A stretch of 64,000 nt of DNA from the NCBI GenBank assembly GCA_950106755.1, contig OX467082.1, positions 13,020,001 to 13,084,000 of the forward strand. The letters run 5' to 3'. This document shows positions 25,349 through 37,689 of the stretch, piece after piece. Under the pieces are notes generated by a model. That model was not told where the DNA came from. It searched no databases and saw only the letters and a program-made list of their open reading frames with translations. The stretch's first letter is position 1, and every line of letters starts with the position of its first letter. A program made the position numbers and the translations under genes. This stretch comes from Climacium dendroides (taxonomy: Eukaryota; Streptophyta; Bryopsida; Hypnales; Climaciaceae).

Positions 25349-25779
25349 CCTGATGTGACAACGGTCCAATCTACTTTCTTGCCCAAAATGAGTTCAACAT
25401 AGACTATAGACACCATGCTATAGTTTATGTACCCCTTTTTTGTTGTCTTGTCCTTGAAGAAGGCCCGCTACACTTCCTCAATTCGATGGGCAAAATGCAA
25501 GTCGTTGCAAGTGTGTCGCTTGCAAGAAAAATCTTTCGTGTGCCTTTCGTGACTCTCCCGAGGCCACAACTTGTCAATGTGGTAAATTTTGACATATTTC
25601 TTGCACAATTTGGAGGTCCAATATTTTTCTTTCTCCTCTTTCCAACAGTCCTCCACTTTGATGTTGGGGTCATCTAAAATGTCGTAGTGAAATAGTTGTA
25701 GGGATCCATTGGTTTTGATCTTCTTTTTGACATCTCCTGAAGTTGTTTCATTACCAACCGCACCACCTTCACCACTCAT
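25349..25779 (-). pseudogene. N-terminal part of the old ZnF-RING gene
   Basis: The ATG is on the minus strand at 25777-25779 (MSGEGGAV). The conserved zinc-finger-like block reads YWTSKLCKKYVKIYHIDKLW and is followed by a C and HF, as in the young copy at residues 47-91. An in-frame stop lies near 25466, after RIEEV. Coding homology resumes beyond it (KGYINYSMVSIVYVEL) up to the nested insertion at 25348 and then continues at 17667. Upstream 5' UTR sequence near 25880-25985 is strongly similar to the young copy at 43915-44030, including the phrase GAGAGTTGGGGTCAT. Confidence 0.85.
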
Positions 25780-25984
25780 ACTTGGCAACTTCAATTTATA
25801 AGCAACGTATGATAAAAGATTTAGCCCCAATAGAGTCATAAAATACGCATGGATAAGTGAATATAATAATAACAATACGTAACGAAAAATCAATGACCCC
25901 AACTCTCCACCATGTAGAAACAACTAGCGCTAAAAGCAACAATAGCACATCCAACTTGGTTCCCTTCGGGAGGAGAGTTGAAGT

Positions 25985-26470
25985 GAAGACTAGTCCAAGG
26001 TTGTCTCCAATTATACCTCCGTCCACCACCAAACCTAGATGCACCCGCCGCCAGACCTGTCCCAGACCTTACAAAGCGGCCCCGGACCTATTGTCGACTA
26101 AGATGCGGTCTGGTAGCAAACGCGGACCAATTGTTCGCCATACCCTGCCTTGGCAGTTGACGCAGACGCTACCGTCCACTGGGTGGACGGTCAAGATGTG
26201 GTTTGGCAATAGATGCGAACCAACTATCCGTTGTGCCCCGCCTTAGCAGTCGACACGGACGCTGCTCACGGTCCACTAGTTGACCATCCGCGCCAATTGT
26301 CTTGGCAGACGCGGACTTGTCCATTGCTTGGTCCACCATCTGTCCGCTAAGGTCGTTGTCCACCATGCCAACTGCCTCTGACACCTGATTGATCACCTCC
26401 AATATCTGCCCATCCGTCACGATTGGACGTTGCCTATGGACCGTCTACATACTGTCTGCTGTAGCATCCA
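25985..26470 (-). promoter_or_regulatory. GC-rich promoter region of the old ZnF-RING gene
   Basis: On the minus strand, GGAGGTATAATTGG near 26007-26020 sits where the young copy has GCTATATGAGGG, flanked by matching CTAGGTTTGG and CTTCACTTCAACTCTCCTCC phrases. Upstream (to 26470) are GTCCGC/GCGGACG words, more eroded than in the young element. Confidence 0.6.
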
Positions 26471-26479
26471 GTGTGCCAC

Positions 26480-28680
26480 TAATGATGATAGATGGCGATA
26501 TTATGTAATTGATAAGCAACTAAGTCCCCAATGTATCATTAAAGTATGATTACTAATATAAACAGGTGTTTTTTCTGAGCATATGAATTCTAAATCCTAA
26601 ACCCTAAATCAAAATTTTCTTTGCAATTTGTGAAATCAATTTGACTTATAATTCCCTTGAATCCCTAATATTAAAGACTACCTACAGTGCTTGGGAGATG
26701 TTAGGGATTTTTTTGAAGTCCAACATGAAGGCAATTTTTTGGTAAATTGTATCATTTTGTTTCGAATTGCAAGAAAACAAAAGGAAAAATAAAATGTTGA
26801 GGAGTGCATAACCAAATTTTAAAATCAAAAAACACTTATGGATTGAAAGATTATAATTTCTGAGTATGACAGTGTCAGAATTACCAAATTGATAAGAGAT
26901 CTTTGTAATTACGAATCCAATTGTCATTTCTTACATTTAAAACTCTGAAACTTATTTCTTAAGTCATTTGTTTACTAAAACAAATCTCAATGTTTTATAA
27001 AGTTGAGACATGTTGAGCAAGAACTTAACATGCATGTTGCATATTCATTTCTTTGAAAATTCAAATATTTATATGTGAGAAGTATTTAAATGTTTATTTC
27101 AAACATATAGTCTATTAGAGAAAGGGGCCAAACGTAACGTCTTGCCAAGGAGCGGATTAGAAAAATATTATTTTTAGGAGATTTTTATTTTTTACATTAG
27201 AATTATGAAACTAATGTAAGCCTCGCCATCTTAGTATTTTTAGATTTTGTTATAGACATGGAGAGTTTGATTTCTTGTAATGATCAAATGAGGAATACAA
27301 ATTTTGTTCAAATGGTTCTAGCTTTTTGGTTGTTAGGTGATTTCAACAATACAATTATCAAACAAATTGTTCTAATTCCTAATTTAAAGCATTACTAATT
27401 TTTTTTAATAACAAATAACGAGCCATTGCATCAATACTACATCTTAAAAAATAGAAATGTAATAAAATTCAATGTGGTGAGCTTTGTCATTTTGTTGCTT
27501 AAACATCTAATGTGTGCAAAGTTGAAAGAATCTTGAATTTTTCTTTTATGTTAAATGACTTAAATGTAACAACACTAGATATGCCTCTTGTTTAATTTAG
27601 AATTTGTTGGTTGTATTAAAAAAATCATTAATTATTTGGATATAACATCTTCATGCCCAAAACGCGTAAAATGCTTTGATATATTCAAACACAATACTAT
27701 ACATAATATCTAAATTGTTACTGTATATTTTAATTATTGTATTAGACAAAGAAGCGAATGCAATTAAAAATACTTTGAACACTTTAATGTAACTTCAACG
27801 ATTTAACGTACATAAAAATAAAAAATTTCATTCATGTAGTTGTAAAAGACAAATGTAATTGAAGTTGTTTTCCTTTCCTTTGTATCTATGTGCACGTCTT
27901 TAGTTTTTAACTGTCAATTGTTTTTTGACATGGTGTATCAATGATTCAATGGAGAACTCAAATGAAAAATTATCCATGTTTATAATAGTTTTGTATGTCA
28001 ATGAAGACAAAACATTTGTATTATGTAATATTCAATGATTTTTCCACACAATTGCATGGTAGTACTTCCTAGGGGAACATGGTCGACATTTGTAGAAAAG
28101 CAATAAATTATTATTGAAGGCAAGAACATGGCGGAATGTTTTTCATGTAGGTAATGATGGCATATAATATCATTTACACGAATAATTAATGTTTTCATTT
28201 TCATTTTTATTTGCATTGTCCAGATGGAAGGTCCATTGTATTATATATATAAATAATTAAATAACATCCAAGCCTAATGGTTGGACAATGAAGAGAAATG
28301 AATAAAGTCCCCCCCCCAAATAACCAATATTCTCATGTTTAAATTCTTAATTGTAGTAAATTTTTTTTTAAATGACTGGAATGAAAAATCTGAAATATTG
28401 TTTACAATGTGAACTTCTAAATATGAAAGAATATGTCATTTCTCGTTCTTGGTAGTTAGAAAAAAATAGGTTCACTTTATGGACTTATACAAAATCTTAA
28501 GTTTAAAATACCATTATTGTCAACCCATCCCCACTATCTACCCTATCTGCCTGAATCGCATGATTGTCCGCACTAATGGGTTTTTTTTGTCGATTTGATA
28601 CAAAATTGCACCAAATGTTTTGGCCTAGCACCATGCCTATTGAAAAAAAATATGAAATAAATCCTATAAATCGCCAGAAA
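26480..28680. other. AT-rich interior of old element, no gene seen
   Basis: Contains a telomere-like AATCCTAAACCCTAAATC near 26591. Otherwise A/T-rich with only chance frames. Confidence 0.45.
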
Positions 28681-28689
28681 ACTTCAACA

Positions 28690-28860
28690 AAAAACACACT
28701 CTTAGATGAAATTTTCAAATTGTGGATGAAAATAGAATTATAGATATGTAATATGAGTTAATGTGATGTTTTCTGTTCATTATGTGGATGAATGTTGAAA
28801 TTCATAGCACCACTATGACATATAATATTGCCACTATGACACATCATAAAAAATAAAAAC
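28690..28860 (+). repeat. Dispersed repeat shared with 41895-42110
   Basis: Both places share TCTTAGATGAAA, a TGTGGATGAAA phrase, TTAATGTGATRTTTTCT and a CACTATGACAT/CACTATAACAT to CATAAAAAA-type end. The second copy has an internal duplication of about 60 bp. No coding capacity. Confidence 0.6.
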
Positions 28861-28869
28861 AATCAAAAT

Positions 28870-29345
28870 GGTCTACACTGTCCGCCCCGTACGTATTGTC
28901 TGCCTTGTCCACCTTGACCACTTTGTCCGCTTGTAGACCCATCTATGTCCACCCGGTCTACTTGTCACTCTGTCCATATACTCGTCTGCCCAACTTGGTT
29001 GTTTGTTCGCCTCGTCCGTCCCGTATAGGCATATACCTATCCACCAACCTATTCGTCATCATGCCCGTCTGCCCCGTATATCCATCCGCCGATGTGTCCG
29101 CCTGCATGTCCATCCGCCCTCCGCCCGCATGGTCGTCTACGCCCATGCTTGTCCACACTCATTCCCATCTGTTGAACAGACGGGCTGACCATGGCAGTTG
29201 ACTACACCGTCCGCCTCTTGTCGGTGGCCGCAAAATCAACTCGCGGACGCATTCGGTCCGCACGATCTAGCTGTCCACCAGGAGGCCATCCGATGCGGAT
29301 GAGGCGTCTACCTGTACTGGTCCGCCGTTGGACCCTATAAATGGT
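28870..29345 (+). promoter_or_regulatory. GC-rich promoter array of the old Gly-rich gene
   Basis: GTCCGCC/CGTCCGCCCCGT words fill about 450 bp, ending in CCTATAAATGG at 29334-29344. Downstream, GAGTGGGTTGATCCAG and a GTGCACCCCTTTCGA phrase match the young element just after its TATAAAA at 55384. Short frames across the array are artefacts of composition. Confidence 0.6.
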
Positions 29346-29588
29346 GTGGCAGATGGCTTCTTCTTCACAGTCGCTCCTTTCAGAGTGGGTTGATCCAGTG
29401 CCCGCAAGATTCTGTGCACCCCTTTCGATTTAGAATGTGAACGATTGTGTTTGAATATTGAATTGTTTTGGTTCAATATTCAAATTACTTGAGTTCATTT
29501 CATTTTAATCAGAAAGGACTTCGTTCACGTGTTGTTCAAATTAACTTTAACTTTATAATTTACTCATCATATTGTGAATGACTTCATT

Positions 29589-30929
29589 ATGCCAAAAGGG
29601 ACATCACCAAAGAAAACAAACTGAAAGGGAAAACCTCATGATTTTAATTGGAAAGATTAGAAAGATCCATTGTGTGTAGCCAAACCGGGATGGCAAGATG
29701 AACCCGCAAAAGTGTGGGATTGTACAATGTGCAAGAAGTATGTGAAAATGACACACCTCTCTAAAATTTGGCTATGTGATCGCATAGAGTTGCAAGCTTC
29801 CCGATGGGAAGGACAAATGAGCAGATGCCAAAGCAAACACTTCACACAACGTTATGCACAAGTTGCATATATTCTATTAGTTCAAAGCAAAAAATATAAT
29901 GTAATGAATTATAACATCATGGTCATGGTTTGGGCGAGGATTGTACTACACAAAGATGTAGATTGGCGCATAACTACAAGGCACAATTTGAAAAATTATA
30001 CTCGCGAGGATGCCGTGATAGATACATAGTGGGTGGGTGCAAGCAATTGCATGCATGAGTGGTCCAACCAAGGCTGTTTACAACAACCTTCGGTTGTGTT
30101 GCAAGACACACAGGATGAATGGATGGATGACAATGATGACTATAATGCTCCTGTATCTGTGATATTTGGAGAGAGGCACAAACGCCAAGAAGAACGGGAA
30201 CGTATTGTATATGTACATGACTTGCAAGAAGTAATGTGTAGAAGTTTACAAGATCATGGTCGGCAATATGGACATGGCGGGTCATACCAGTGTGAACATA
30301 GAGCACATGGACCACAACAAAGAAGAGGTAGTTTATACCATGATAATGATCTTCAAGTTGGTTCTCAAGATGGAGGAGAAAACTATGGGACCCGACATTA
30401 CAATGGCTTTAGTGGAGGTGGTTCATATTATGGAACTCCCCTCCAAATCGACTTGCACGGTGGAAAAGGAAGCTATGGGACTTGACATTATGGTGACTCT
30501 AGTGAAGGTGGTTCATACTATAGGACTCCCCTCCAAGTTGGCTCACAAGGTGGAGGATGAAGCTATGGCATCGGACACTATAGTGGTTCCACCCAAGGAG
30601 GCTCCGAATATTATGGTGGGTATAGTGAAGGCAGTTCATACTATACCTTCTCCCTTCAAGTTGACTCTCAAGGTAAAGGAAAAAATTATAGAACCGCGCA
30701 CTATGGTGGTTCCACCCAACGAGGCCTTTCTTACGATGGTTCAAGTGAAAGAAAGTCTCAACATAATACTCCAGTTCCTCCTCCAACTTTTGGAGGCTTG
30801 AACTACGAGAATTATAAACAAGGAAGTGGACAAAACGGATATGGAGAGTATTACAAAGGTGGTCCATATATTAGAATACAATCGAGAGGCCCAATTCTAA
30901 AAGATGAACCCGATTCATATTCTAAGTAA
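29589..30929 (+). pseudogene. Decayed ZnF/Gly-rich gene (old copy)
   Basis: The ATG at 29589 starts MPKGTSPKK, matching MPRKG in the young copy. Stops interrupt the N-terminus, then the zinc-finger block VWDCTMCKKYVKMTHLSKIW is intact, with C and H ligands further on, and NYNIMVMVWARIVLHKDVDW follows. A TAG at 30027-30029 lies at the same alignment position as the TAG at 56066-56068 in the young copy. The frame continues past it with SNCMHEWSNQG against SDCMPAWSNRG. The tail is Gly/Tyr/Ser-rich (GGSYYG-type repeats), broken by a CGA-to-TGA-like stop near 30483 and frameshifts. The end is YSK-stop at 30929. Confidence 0.85.
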
Positions 30930-31209
30930 AGTAAAGTGCATTTTTGTAGTGCTTGTCTAATATACTGTTCTTTTAAATTTACTCTCTACAGAAGGTATAG
31001 TATGACAAAAATAGTTGAAAACTCTTAATGAATTGTAGTAGTATATTTTGCCATTTTGATGAAAGTATTGTATATTCCAAAAAAATTATATATTGTGTAT
31101 TTTCAAAAATTATATATTGTATATTCCCCCAAATTGTATATTGTATATCTCTAAAAATTAAGTATTGTGTATTATGTAGGCCAAGAAATTGATAATCTCT
31201 ATTAATATG

Positions 31210-31505
31210 TCCACAATTTGTTCAATTTAGAGCAAAATCAAAGGAATGGGAGGACGCGGGTCCTCTGTCTTCTATCATCTATCCAATCTAGCGACGGCAA
31301 ATCATCCGCCGCAACCCGTCCGCTTAGGCGGACAACGGATTGTTTGCCACAGCCCATCCGCATCGCCGCAGCTCATTCGCATGTTGGCAGCTGTCCAATG
31401 GGGCAGATAGCAAATTGTCTACCACAATTCGACTATCGGATTTGGTGGATGGAGGTCCAGCCGTCAGATGAGGCGGATGAGTCGTCCGCCTCATATAAGA
31501 GGGGA
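31210..31505 (+). promoter_or_regulatory. GC-rich promoter array of the old kinase gene
   Basis: Repeated GTCCGC/GGCGGAC words lead to CCTCATATAAGAGGGG (TATA-like, 31493-31500), then CGGGCCGTCCGCCTCTTACTT. The latter matches the DNA upstream of the young kinase gene (complement of about 60115-60145) almost exactly. Confidence 0.65.
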
Positions 31506-31758
31506 GGACGGGCCGTCCGCCTCTTACTTTTACCTTGCCCCTTGTTTAATTAGTTAATGCAAGTATGGAGCAAAGAGCTTGGTGGATAATCCTCCATTGG
31601 CTCTTTTCTCTAGAAAGGTAAGAGTAATATATTGGAGGTCCCTTATTGGGTGTTTTTTTGCAGGGTGTACATGGAGTTTAAGTGCATTATTGACAACAAT
31701 CTATATTATATTTTTCAACATATTACTAGTAATGCATATTACTAGCAATGCATATTAC

Positions 31759-31966
31759 TAATACATATGATGACAAGAGCGAAGAAGGCTGCAAAAAGGA
31801 AAAAAAGTCATGTATGCAAGGCCATCACTAATACATATGATGACAAGAGCGAAGAAGGCTGCAAAAAGGAAAAAAAGTCATGTATGCAAGGCCATCACTA
31901 ATACATATGATGACAAGAGCGAAGAAGGCTGCAAAAAGGAAAAAAAGTCATGTATGCAAGGCCATC
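31759..31966 (+). repeat. 70-bp tandem repeat, three copies
   Basis: Units start at 31759, 31829 and 31899. Units 1 and 2 are identical; unit 3 differs only in its last bases. Each unit contains an ATG and the start of the kinase reading frame (MTRAKKAAK, compare MPRAKKKTK), so the array triplicates the N-terminal coding start of the decayed kinase. Confidence 0.9.
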
Positions 31967-33408
31967 GATGATGGAATTAGCTTGAGAAAGTCCCTCTGAG
32001 GTGTGCAAGAAGTTCATGACTAAATGCATCATTTAGTTCTATGGGTCCGAGATGACTATGTCCTTGAATAATAAATATATTAGATATGGAGAAGACTACT
32101 CGTTAAAATTCAAGGTAGACATAACGCAAAAAGATGTTATATGCTTTAAACGTTACCAAATGAAAGGAAGACAAAGAGAAGAGATACTTCCAAAAATGTT
32201 AGGATGATAAAGCGCATGACACATCGTAGAACAGCAAAGACATTTTGGAGCAGTATAGCAGGGAGTACCAAAAAAATGATGAGGCATTTGAATAAGTCAT
32301 TCTCAAGGTGGACTTGTTCAAGGGTCAATGTGCTCCATTTGCTAAGAAGCGTAATAGGTTCGGATCACTGTCCTGGTGGAATAGTAATGATGGAGTTATT
32401 GAAGTAAATAGGGATAGACATAGCGCTTCTAGATACGGCACAGGTGATTCAAGTAGATGACAGAATGATGAGAGATGGGTACGCAACGATTCAGAAGGTG
32501 CAAATCGAAAGATGTCCTAGGATACTTACGTACTAGGAGTTTGCAACAAAGAAATCCGTCCACCATCGTACTCAACCTCAACTTGCAAAGTTAGAACACC
32601 AGAACGAGTCAATGGCAATGAGGATTTCACATCTTGGAGTGATATGATTTGTAGCAGTGCATGCAACTACGTATGAAGGCTACGCATATTGGTGGGATGG
32701 CAGAACCTTGCAACATATGTTGAACATAGATAGTGATTATTCAGACAACATATACATTCGTTTGACTTATTCACGTCCTTCGGAAATTGAGGTAATTCAA
32801 GCCCATCATCTTACTCGATTTAGAAAGAAGTGCACAGAGCTTGCATGGGCCTTCGTGAACATAATGAATGCAGTGCATGTTGCTGGACATCTGTACAATG
32901 ATATATCTTCAGACAATATCATGCTACATTTCCTCGAAGATGAGTCACGTGTCTACATTGGAGTTTGTGATTGGAGCATATTCACCTTAGCTAGTGAACC
33001 AATGAAGTCCTTGTACACATTCACATCAGCAAGTGAAAGGACTAAAACTTTGCGTAAGAGATGGTGGGTGGACCTTGATATTGCATATTTGATTATTTAT
33101 ACATGAAAGATGCCAATGTGGAAAACATTCCAAAGTATTCATGCATATCAGAAGAATATGTGGTTGGTAGAATCACTCAAAGAATCAACAAACAATGCAT
33201 GTCGAAGGCCTACTTCAAATTGCAACGAGAAACTGAAGGAATGGAATGTTTACCTTTGATGTATTGGAAAATGTATTTTACCAATACGTGGACTGCCTTT
33301 GCATGAAGGGTTCAAATCATCATGATGGTTTGGCCCATATGATGACTAGATTCACTATTGGATTCAACTAGCCTATATCAAATGAACACTTCTGCCACTC
33401 ATATTAAT
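31910..33408 (+). pseudogene. Decayed kinase-like gene (old copy)
   Basis: Homologous end to end to the kinase at 58483-59979. The start MTRAKK is in the third tandem unit. MTMSLNNKYIRYGED matches MSLDSKYVRYQEE. The 32657-33106 block carries the catalytic-loop equivalent HLYNDISSDN and CDWS where the young copy has CDWG, so the metal-binding Asp remains but the following Gly is lost. Phrases ISNEHFCH and RFTIGFN mark the C-terminus near 33350-33395. Several stops and frame changes make it non-functional. It lies on the plus strand pointing toward the right end, opposite to the young copy. Confidence 0.85.
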
Positions 33409-33606
33409 AGAGTAGTAGTTCAATACATTATATAGAATTTTATAATTAGTTGAGGAATATAAAATCAATGAGGTATGTATGCAAGTTTGTACCTACATCT
33501 AATATATAGTGTACTTAAACCAACAATGTATGCCAATATATATGAATTGAAAATACATTTTGAATTGTTGGTTTATTTTGCACTTGTAATGATTGAGATC
33601 TTTTAC

Positions 33607-33609
<3 letters not shown>

Positions 33610-33689
<80 letters not shown>
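33610..33689. repeat. (TA)n microsatellite, about 40 units
   Basis: An uninterrupted TA run of about 80 bp. Ile-Tyr repeat frames predicted across it are artefacts. Confidence 0.95.
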
Positions 33690-33692
<3 letters not shown>

Positions 33693-33761
33693 AGTCTAGG
33701 TTTTTGTCTAACTTCCCCAAACCCAGGACTATAGTATAGGGGTTCCAAAATCTAAGGGAAT

Positions 33762-34193
33762 GGTCAAATAGTCTAACGTATAGTGGCTAAAGTCACATGT
33801 ATTCAAAAATAGTAGGAAATATGTATGTAAATATAAATACGTAAATGAATTGTAACATAAAAATAGTCTATGAACAAATTTACACTCTTATTCCCGGGAT
33901 AAAATTTGGTGACAGTCCTTTATCAATGAATGCAAACACAATGTATGAAAGTCTCAGTCCTGCCTAGTATTTTAAGGGAGGTCAAATAGTCTGGGCAATA
34001 TGTTAGGTTTGGTCAAATTGTCTTTATGCAATGCATGCACTAGACCTAATCACACAAGGTAATACTTTGAAAAATAGTACATATAGTTCATTAATTATAC
34101 CTTTTTATATTTAGGTCAAATAGTCCTATAGGTGCTCGCCATGAGCAATCCTAATGCAAAATGTCTATGTTTGTCCCAGTAGGTCAAATAGTC
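33762..34193 (+). repeat. Five spaced copies of GGTCAAATAGTC
   Basis: Exact or one-mismatch copies lie at 33762, 33980, 34011 (GGTCAAATTGTC), 34114 and 34182, all on the plus strand over about 430 bp. Spacing is irregular, so this is not a tandem array. Function unknown. Confidence 0.7.
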
Positions 34194-34499
34194 CAGTTAT
34201 GCAAAGAATGCTAAGTTCATGATTTCGTACCTAAAGTTTGTCTTTTCTGCAAACTTTTCTCCAACACTTTGGGACTACGAGTCAAAAGGGCAATTGGTCC
34301 AAACCACAAGGTAAGTTGTTCCTAAAACATATACACAAGACTAGAATTAATCCAAATATTCAATTTCAAATCAAATCATCCCTTTAGGTATTCAAAATCA
34401 CATTTAAAACCATATCAAAATAATACTTACACTCATACAAATCAACAATAATCAAATGATATTCTAAAACCGGATGAATTAACACTTTAATACACACAA

Positions 34500-35870
34500 C
34501 ATGACCAAAGCATAGGGTCTGGATCCTATGACCGTGCTATACAGGGCCTAATTCCACTCAGAATGAATTCCATAATTCAGAAATTAAAAAAAATCAATTT
34601 TGGGGCAGTTTTAGGGCCAAATGGGCCTCTGATCCTATGACCGCGCGAGGGTACCCTATGGCCGTGGTGCCGCACCCTATCACCGTGGAACCAAATCCCT
34701 AATCGAGCTTCATAGCTCTTCGAAGCTCGCAGCGCTTCACCAAGATTTGGTCGACCAAATCATACTCGGCTTTGAATTCTTGAGGTTTCAAATTTGATAT
34801 TTGTATTTTTGGTGAGATCAGAATGATTAGGCTCAATCAGCAAATTGCCTCGATCGGTTTAGAAGCAGAGTTTCGAAATTTTCATTCTAATCTGTTGCTG
34901 CTGACTTGATCTAATCCTGATCGCAAAAGTTGAGCAATTTCACCAAAATTTGGATACAATTCTTGTTTGAATGATCAATTTGATCTTCAAACACACACTC
35001 CAAGCTATCAAATTCGTTCAAACGCTGAAATTCGACGCTTCAATGTAGAAGCCAGTTAGCAATCTAGCCGATTCAGACTCCGATTTACAGATCTTGAAAT
35101 TGAGCGACTCTCCTTGTGCTTATTGAATTTGTACAAAGAATCTCAAACACATAATGACTTAAAACAATTATGCACATTGAATTGCACCAATCAGAGTGCA
35201 AACCAGAATTCGAATTTTTTTTTTCTTCACTGCTCTTGACTTGGATGTTGACACTTCTCAGATTTTGCTTCAGGAGTTCAGTTCCTTCACCACTGAATCA
35301 GCATTTTTCTCCAATTCGTAATTGTGTACAATCAACCGCCTGGAATCAGTCAGATTCTACTTTTCTTCTCGATCAATATACCCTGGTCCACGAGATTACT
35401 TCTTAGATTGTGAGAATTTACAGACAATCACCAATTCTCGACATCCCGATCCTAATTCCAATTTCTCGTTCACAATCCAAAATTTATGTGTTAATACAAA
35501 CTGCTGCAATCTTTTCCAACATTCAAAACTCTTGATCCTCAGACCTTCACCAATTTTGCTTCACCCTCCAGATTCAGAAGTCCCGACGCCAAAAACTCAC
35601 ATACAGTCGAACTTTCAAATTCCAAGTGAACTCAGTTTGATTTTATTTTTATTTATTTTTAAAACTTTAAAGATTCTCAATGCACACCAAAAGACTTCTC
35701 CCTTTCTTGTGTGTTTTAATTAAATATTACAAGCTCTAGATGTTACAAATCGTCTCTTTTGTGATTTCACAGAAAATTGGCACAAAAATTGCCTACCACA
35801 TACCAAATTGATGCACAACATCTACTCACAAATCCAAACAAATTTATACTAATAAATATTAAATTTCAAA
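34500..35870. other. Moderately GC stretch with repeated CCTATGACCGTG; origin unclear
   Basis: Four variants of CCTATGACCGTG occur at about 34525, 34634, 34654 and 34676. The following 1 kb is richer in C and CTTC/TTCG words than its surroundings. It may be part of a retroelement LTR, but no ends or coding region can be defined. Confidence 0.3.
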
Positions 35871-36219
35871 ACTTACAATTGAGTCGTTAATGCGATATAC
35901 AAATTTACAAAGACAAAGAATATAAATATAAATATATTAATATGGGTCATATACCAAATGCCCTGTTTTTCATTTATTTTTTACTATTTAAATTCTAAAA
36001 AATGAGTGGTCGCGACCTTTGTAAAAAGGTGTGACCGGGGTTACATCCCATTCATCCAAATGTTTGTTTGTTTTTTTAATTTTTTTTTTCATCCATCCTA
36101 TACTAATAGTCCTATTTACACTTGAAAACGTAATTTAGCTTTAATTTTAAATTTACTTTTATTTTTTCCTATTAAGGGGCCCCTAATAGCTATTTATTTT
36201 AATTTTTTTCTAATTTATC

Positions 36220-37640
36220 TTTCAATCGATGCCCAATTGCCCGAGAACAAATGATATGCCCAAATAAACTAGAAAAAAAAACAAGAGATGAAGGAAGGAG
36301 GGCAACGAAAAAAATGTCAAGAATTTATATTTAAAATTATATTTTAGTTTTTCCTCAATCCTCATAAATTATATTTTTGTGTATATGAAAAACCTTGATT
36401 CATCCCATTTAGATTTTATGTGGGAAAGTTATAGACAATCTTGTTTATCAAGCAATTAAAGCATTTTTTAGGAAAAAAAACTTATACAAATGTAGGATTC
36501 ATTTTCAAATGCAATTTTTCCATGTTTTCCCCCAAAAAAATTCCTTGTGATTTGTCTTGCTTCATAAAAAGGTGTGACCATTGGGATTAGTGCATTTTAA
36601 TACCATTTTAGAGATATTAACCCCTAAAGGACCGTTTGACCTTTTAGCCTTTGGGGACAATTTGGGTCTGCATAGGTTTCTATTGTCTCAATTTGTCATG
36701 AATGTTTTTGAGATTTTACGAAGTTATGAAGTTTGTTGAGAGCTTTGTAAATATATAATTTTTGTTTCAATTGGTGCCCAAGAGAAAAAGTTATGGTACA
36801 ATATGCCCAAAACAAAAGTCAACAGGCAACACAAAAGAATAAAAAAAAGTCAAAATATTTCTTTTGAATATTTTTTTCCTAAAATCATATATTTTTATTT
36901 ACATTTGAAGCTTTGATTCATTCCATTTGGACTAGTTATGAGAAAGTTATGGACAATCTTTGTTTTTTGGGCAATTTAAGCATCTTCTATTCTTTAAAAA
37001 AAAAAAGACATATAGGATTCATTTGTGAATGCAATTTTTACAATTTTCCAAAAAAAATTATTAGAGAAGGTTAGATTTGCTTTCTAAAACAATCTCACCA
37101 TTGGGATTATTGTATGTCATTGCCATCTTAAAGCTATTAATGATTTAGTGTTCCCTTCAATCTATAACATACTTCTACTTAACAATTTTTTAATGAATGA
37201 AAATGAAGTGTTTTTTTGTTGAATTTCTTCCCTTAGATTTTGAACTCAATTATTCAATATAAAAACTTAGAAAATCAAAATTAATAGTGCAAAAATTTCT
37301 AGTTAAGAAGATTCAAAGCCCAATAATCTAGTTAAACAAGTTACAAAAAAACTTCATTTGCTTACTTTGGATGCAAATACCTTGCAATCTATGCAATGAA
37401 ATCTGATGAAATGTTTTATCACATGTTTTCAAACAAGTTAAGTACAAGATCTAACGCTTGGATTTTGAAAACACATACTTCTTTGGTTTTCTTAAGTGAA
37501 TGTAGTAAAAGTGGTAGTTCGCAATGGGTTTTGATAGATAACACCCTTTGGGCTTTAGGGGTTAATAATTTAGGTTAAAAATTCAATTTTTCTTTTCTTT
37601 TCTTTTGCCAAGACTTTCAACTACATTCTATACCCTAATG
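36220..37640 (+). repeat. Dispersed repeat family, copy B
   Basis: Matches copy A (1090-1935) in the same orientation, including ACTTCTACTTAACAATTTTT near 37170 and GTTATGG-TACAATATGCCCAAA near 36790. The first about 370 bp look like a partial internal duplication, since the GAAAGTTATRGACAATCTT phrase occurs near 36423 and 36951. Confidence 0.55.
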
Positions 37641-37689
37641 ATTTTAAGCTCAAAACATGTCATATGGCAAATTATGAGATTAAAAATCT

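Noticed and set aside
33475..33748. Ile-Tyr repeat proteins
   Set aside because: Translation of the (TA)n microsatellite.
33410..37680. A transposase remnant in the old element
   Set aside because: Looked for SIDGW, TTDNA and WWDF-type motifs in all frames listed here and at 18000-28600 and found none.
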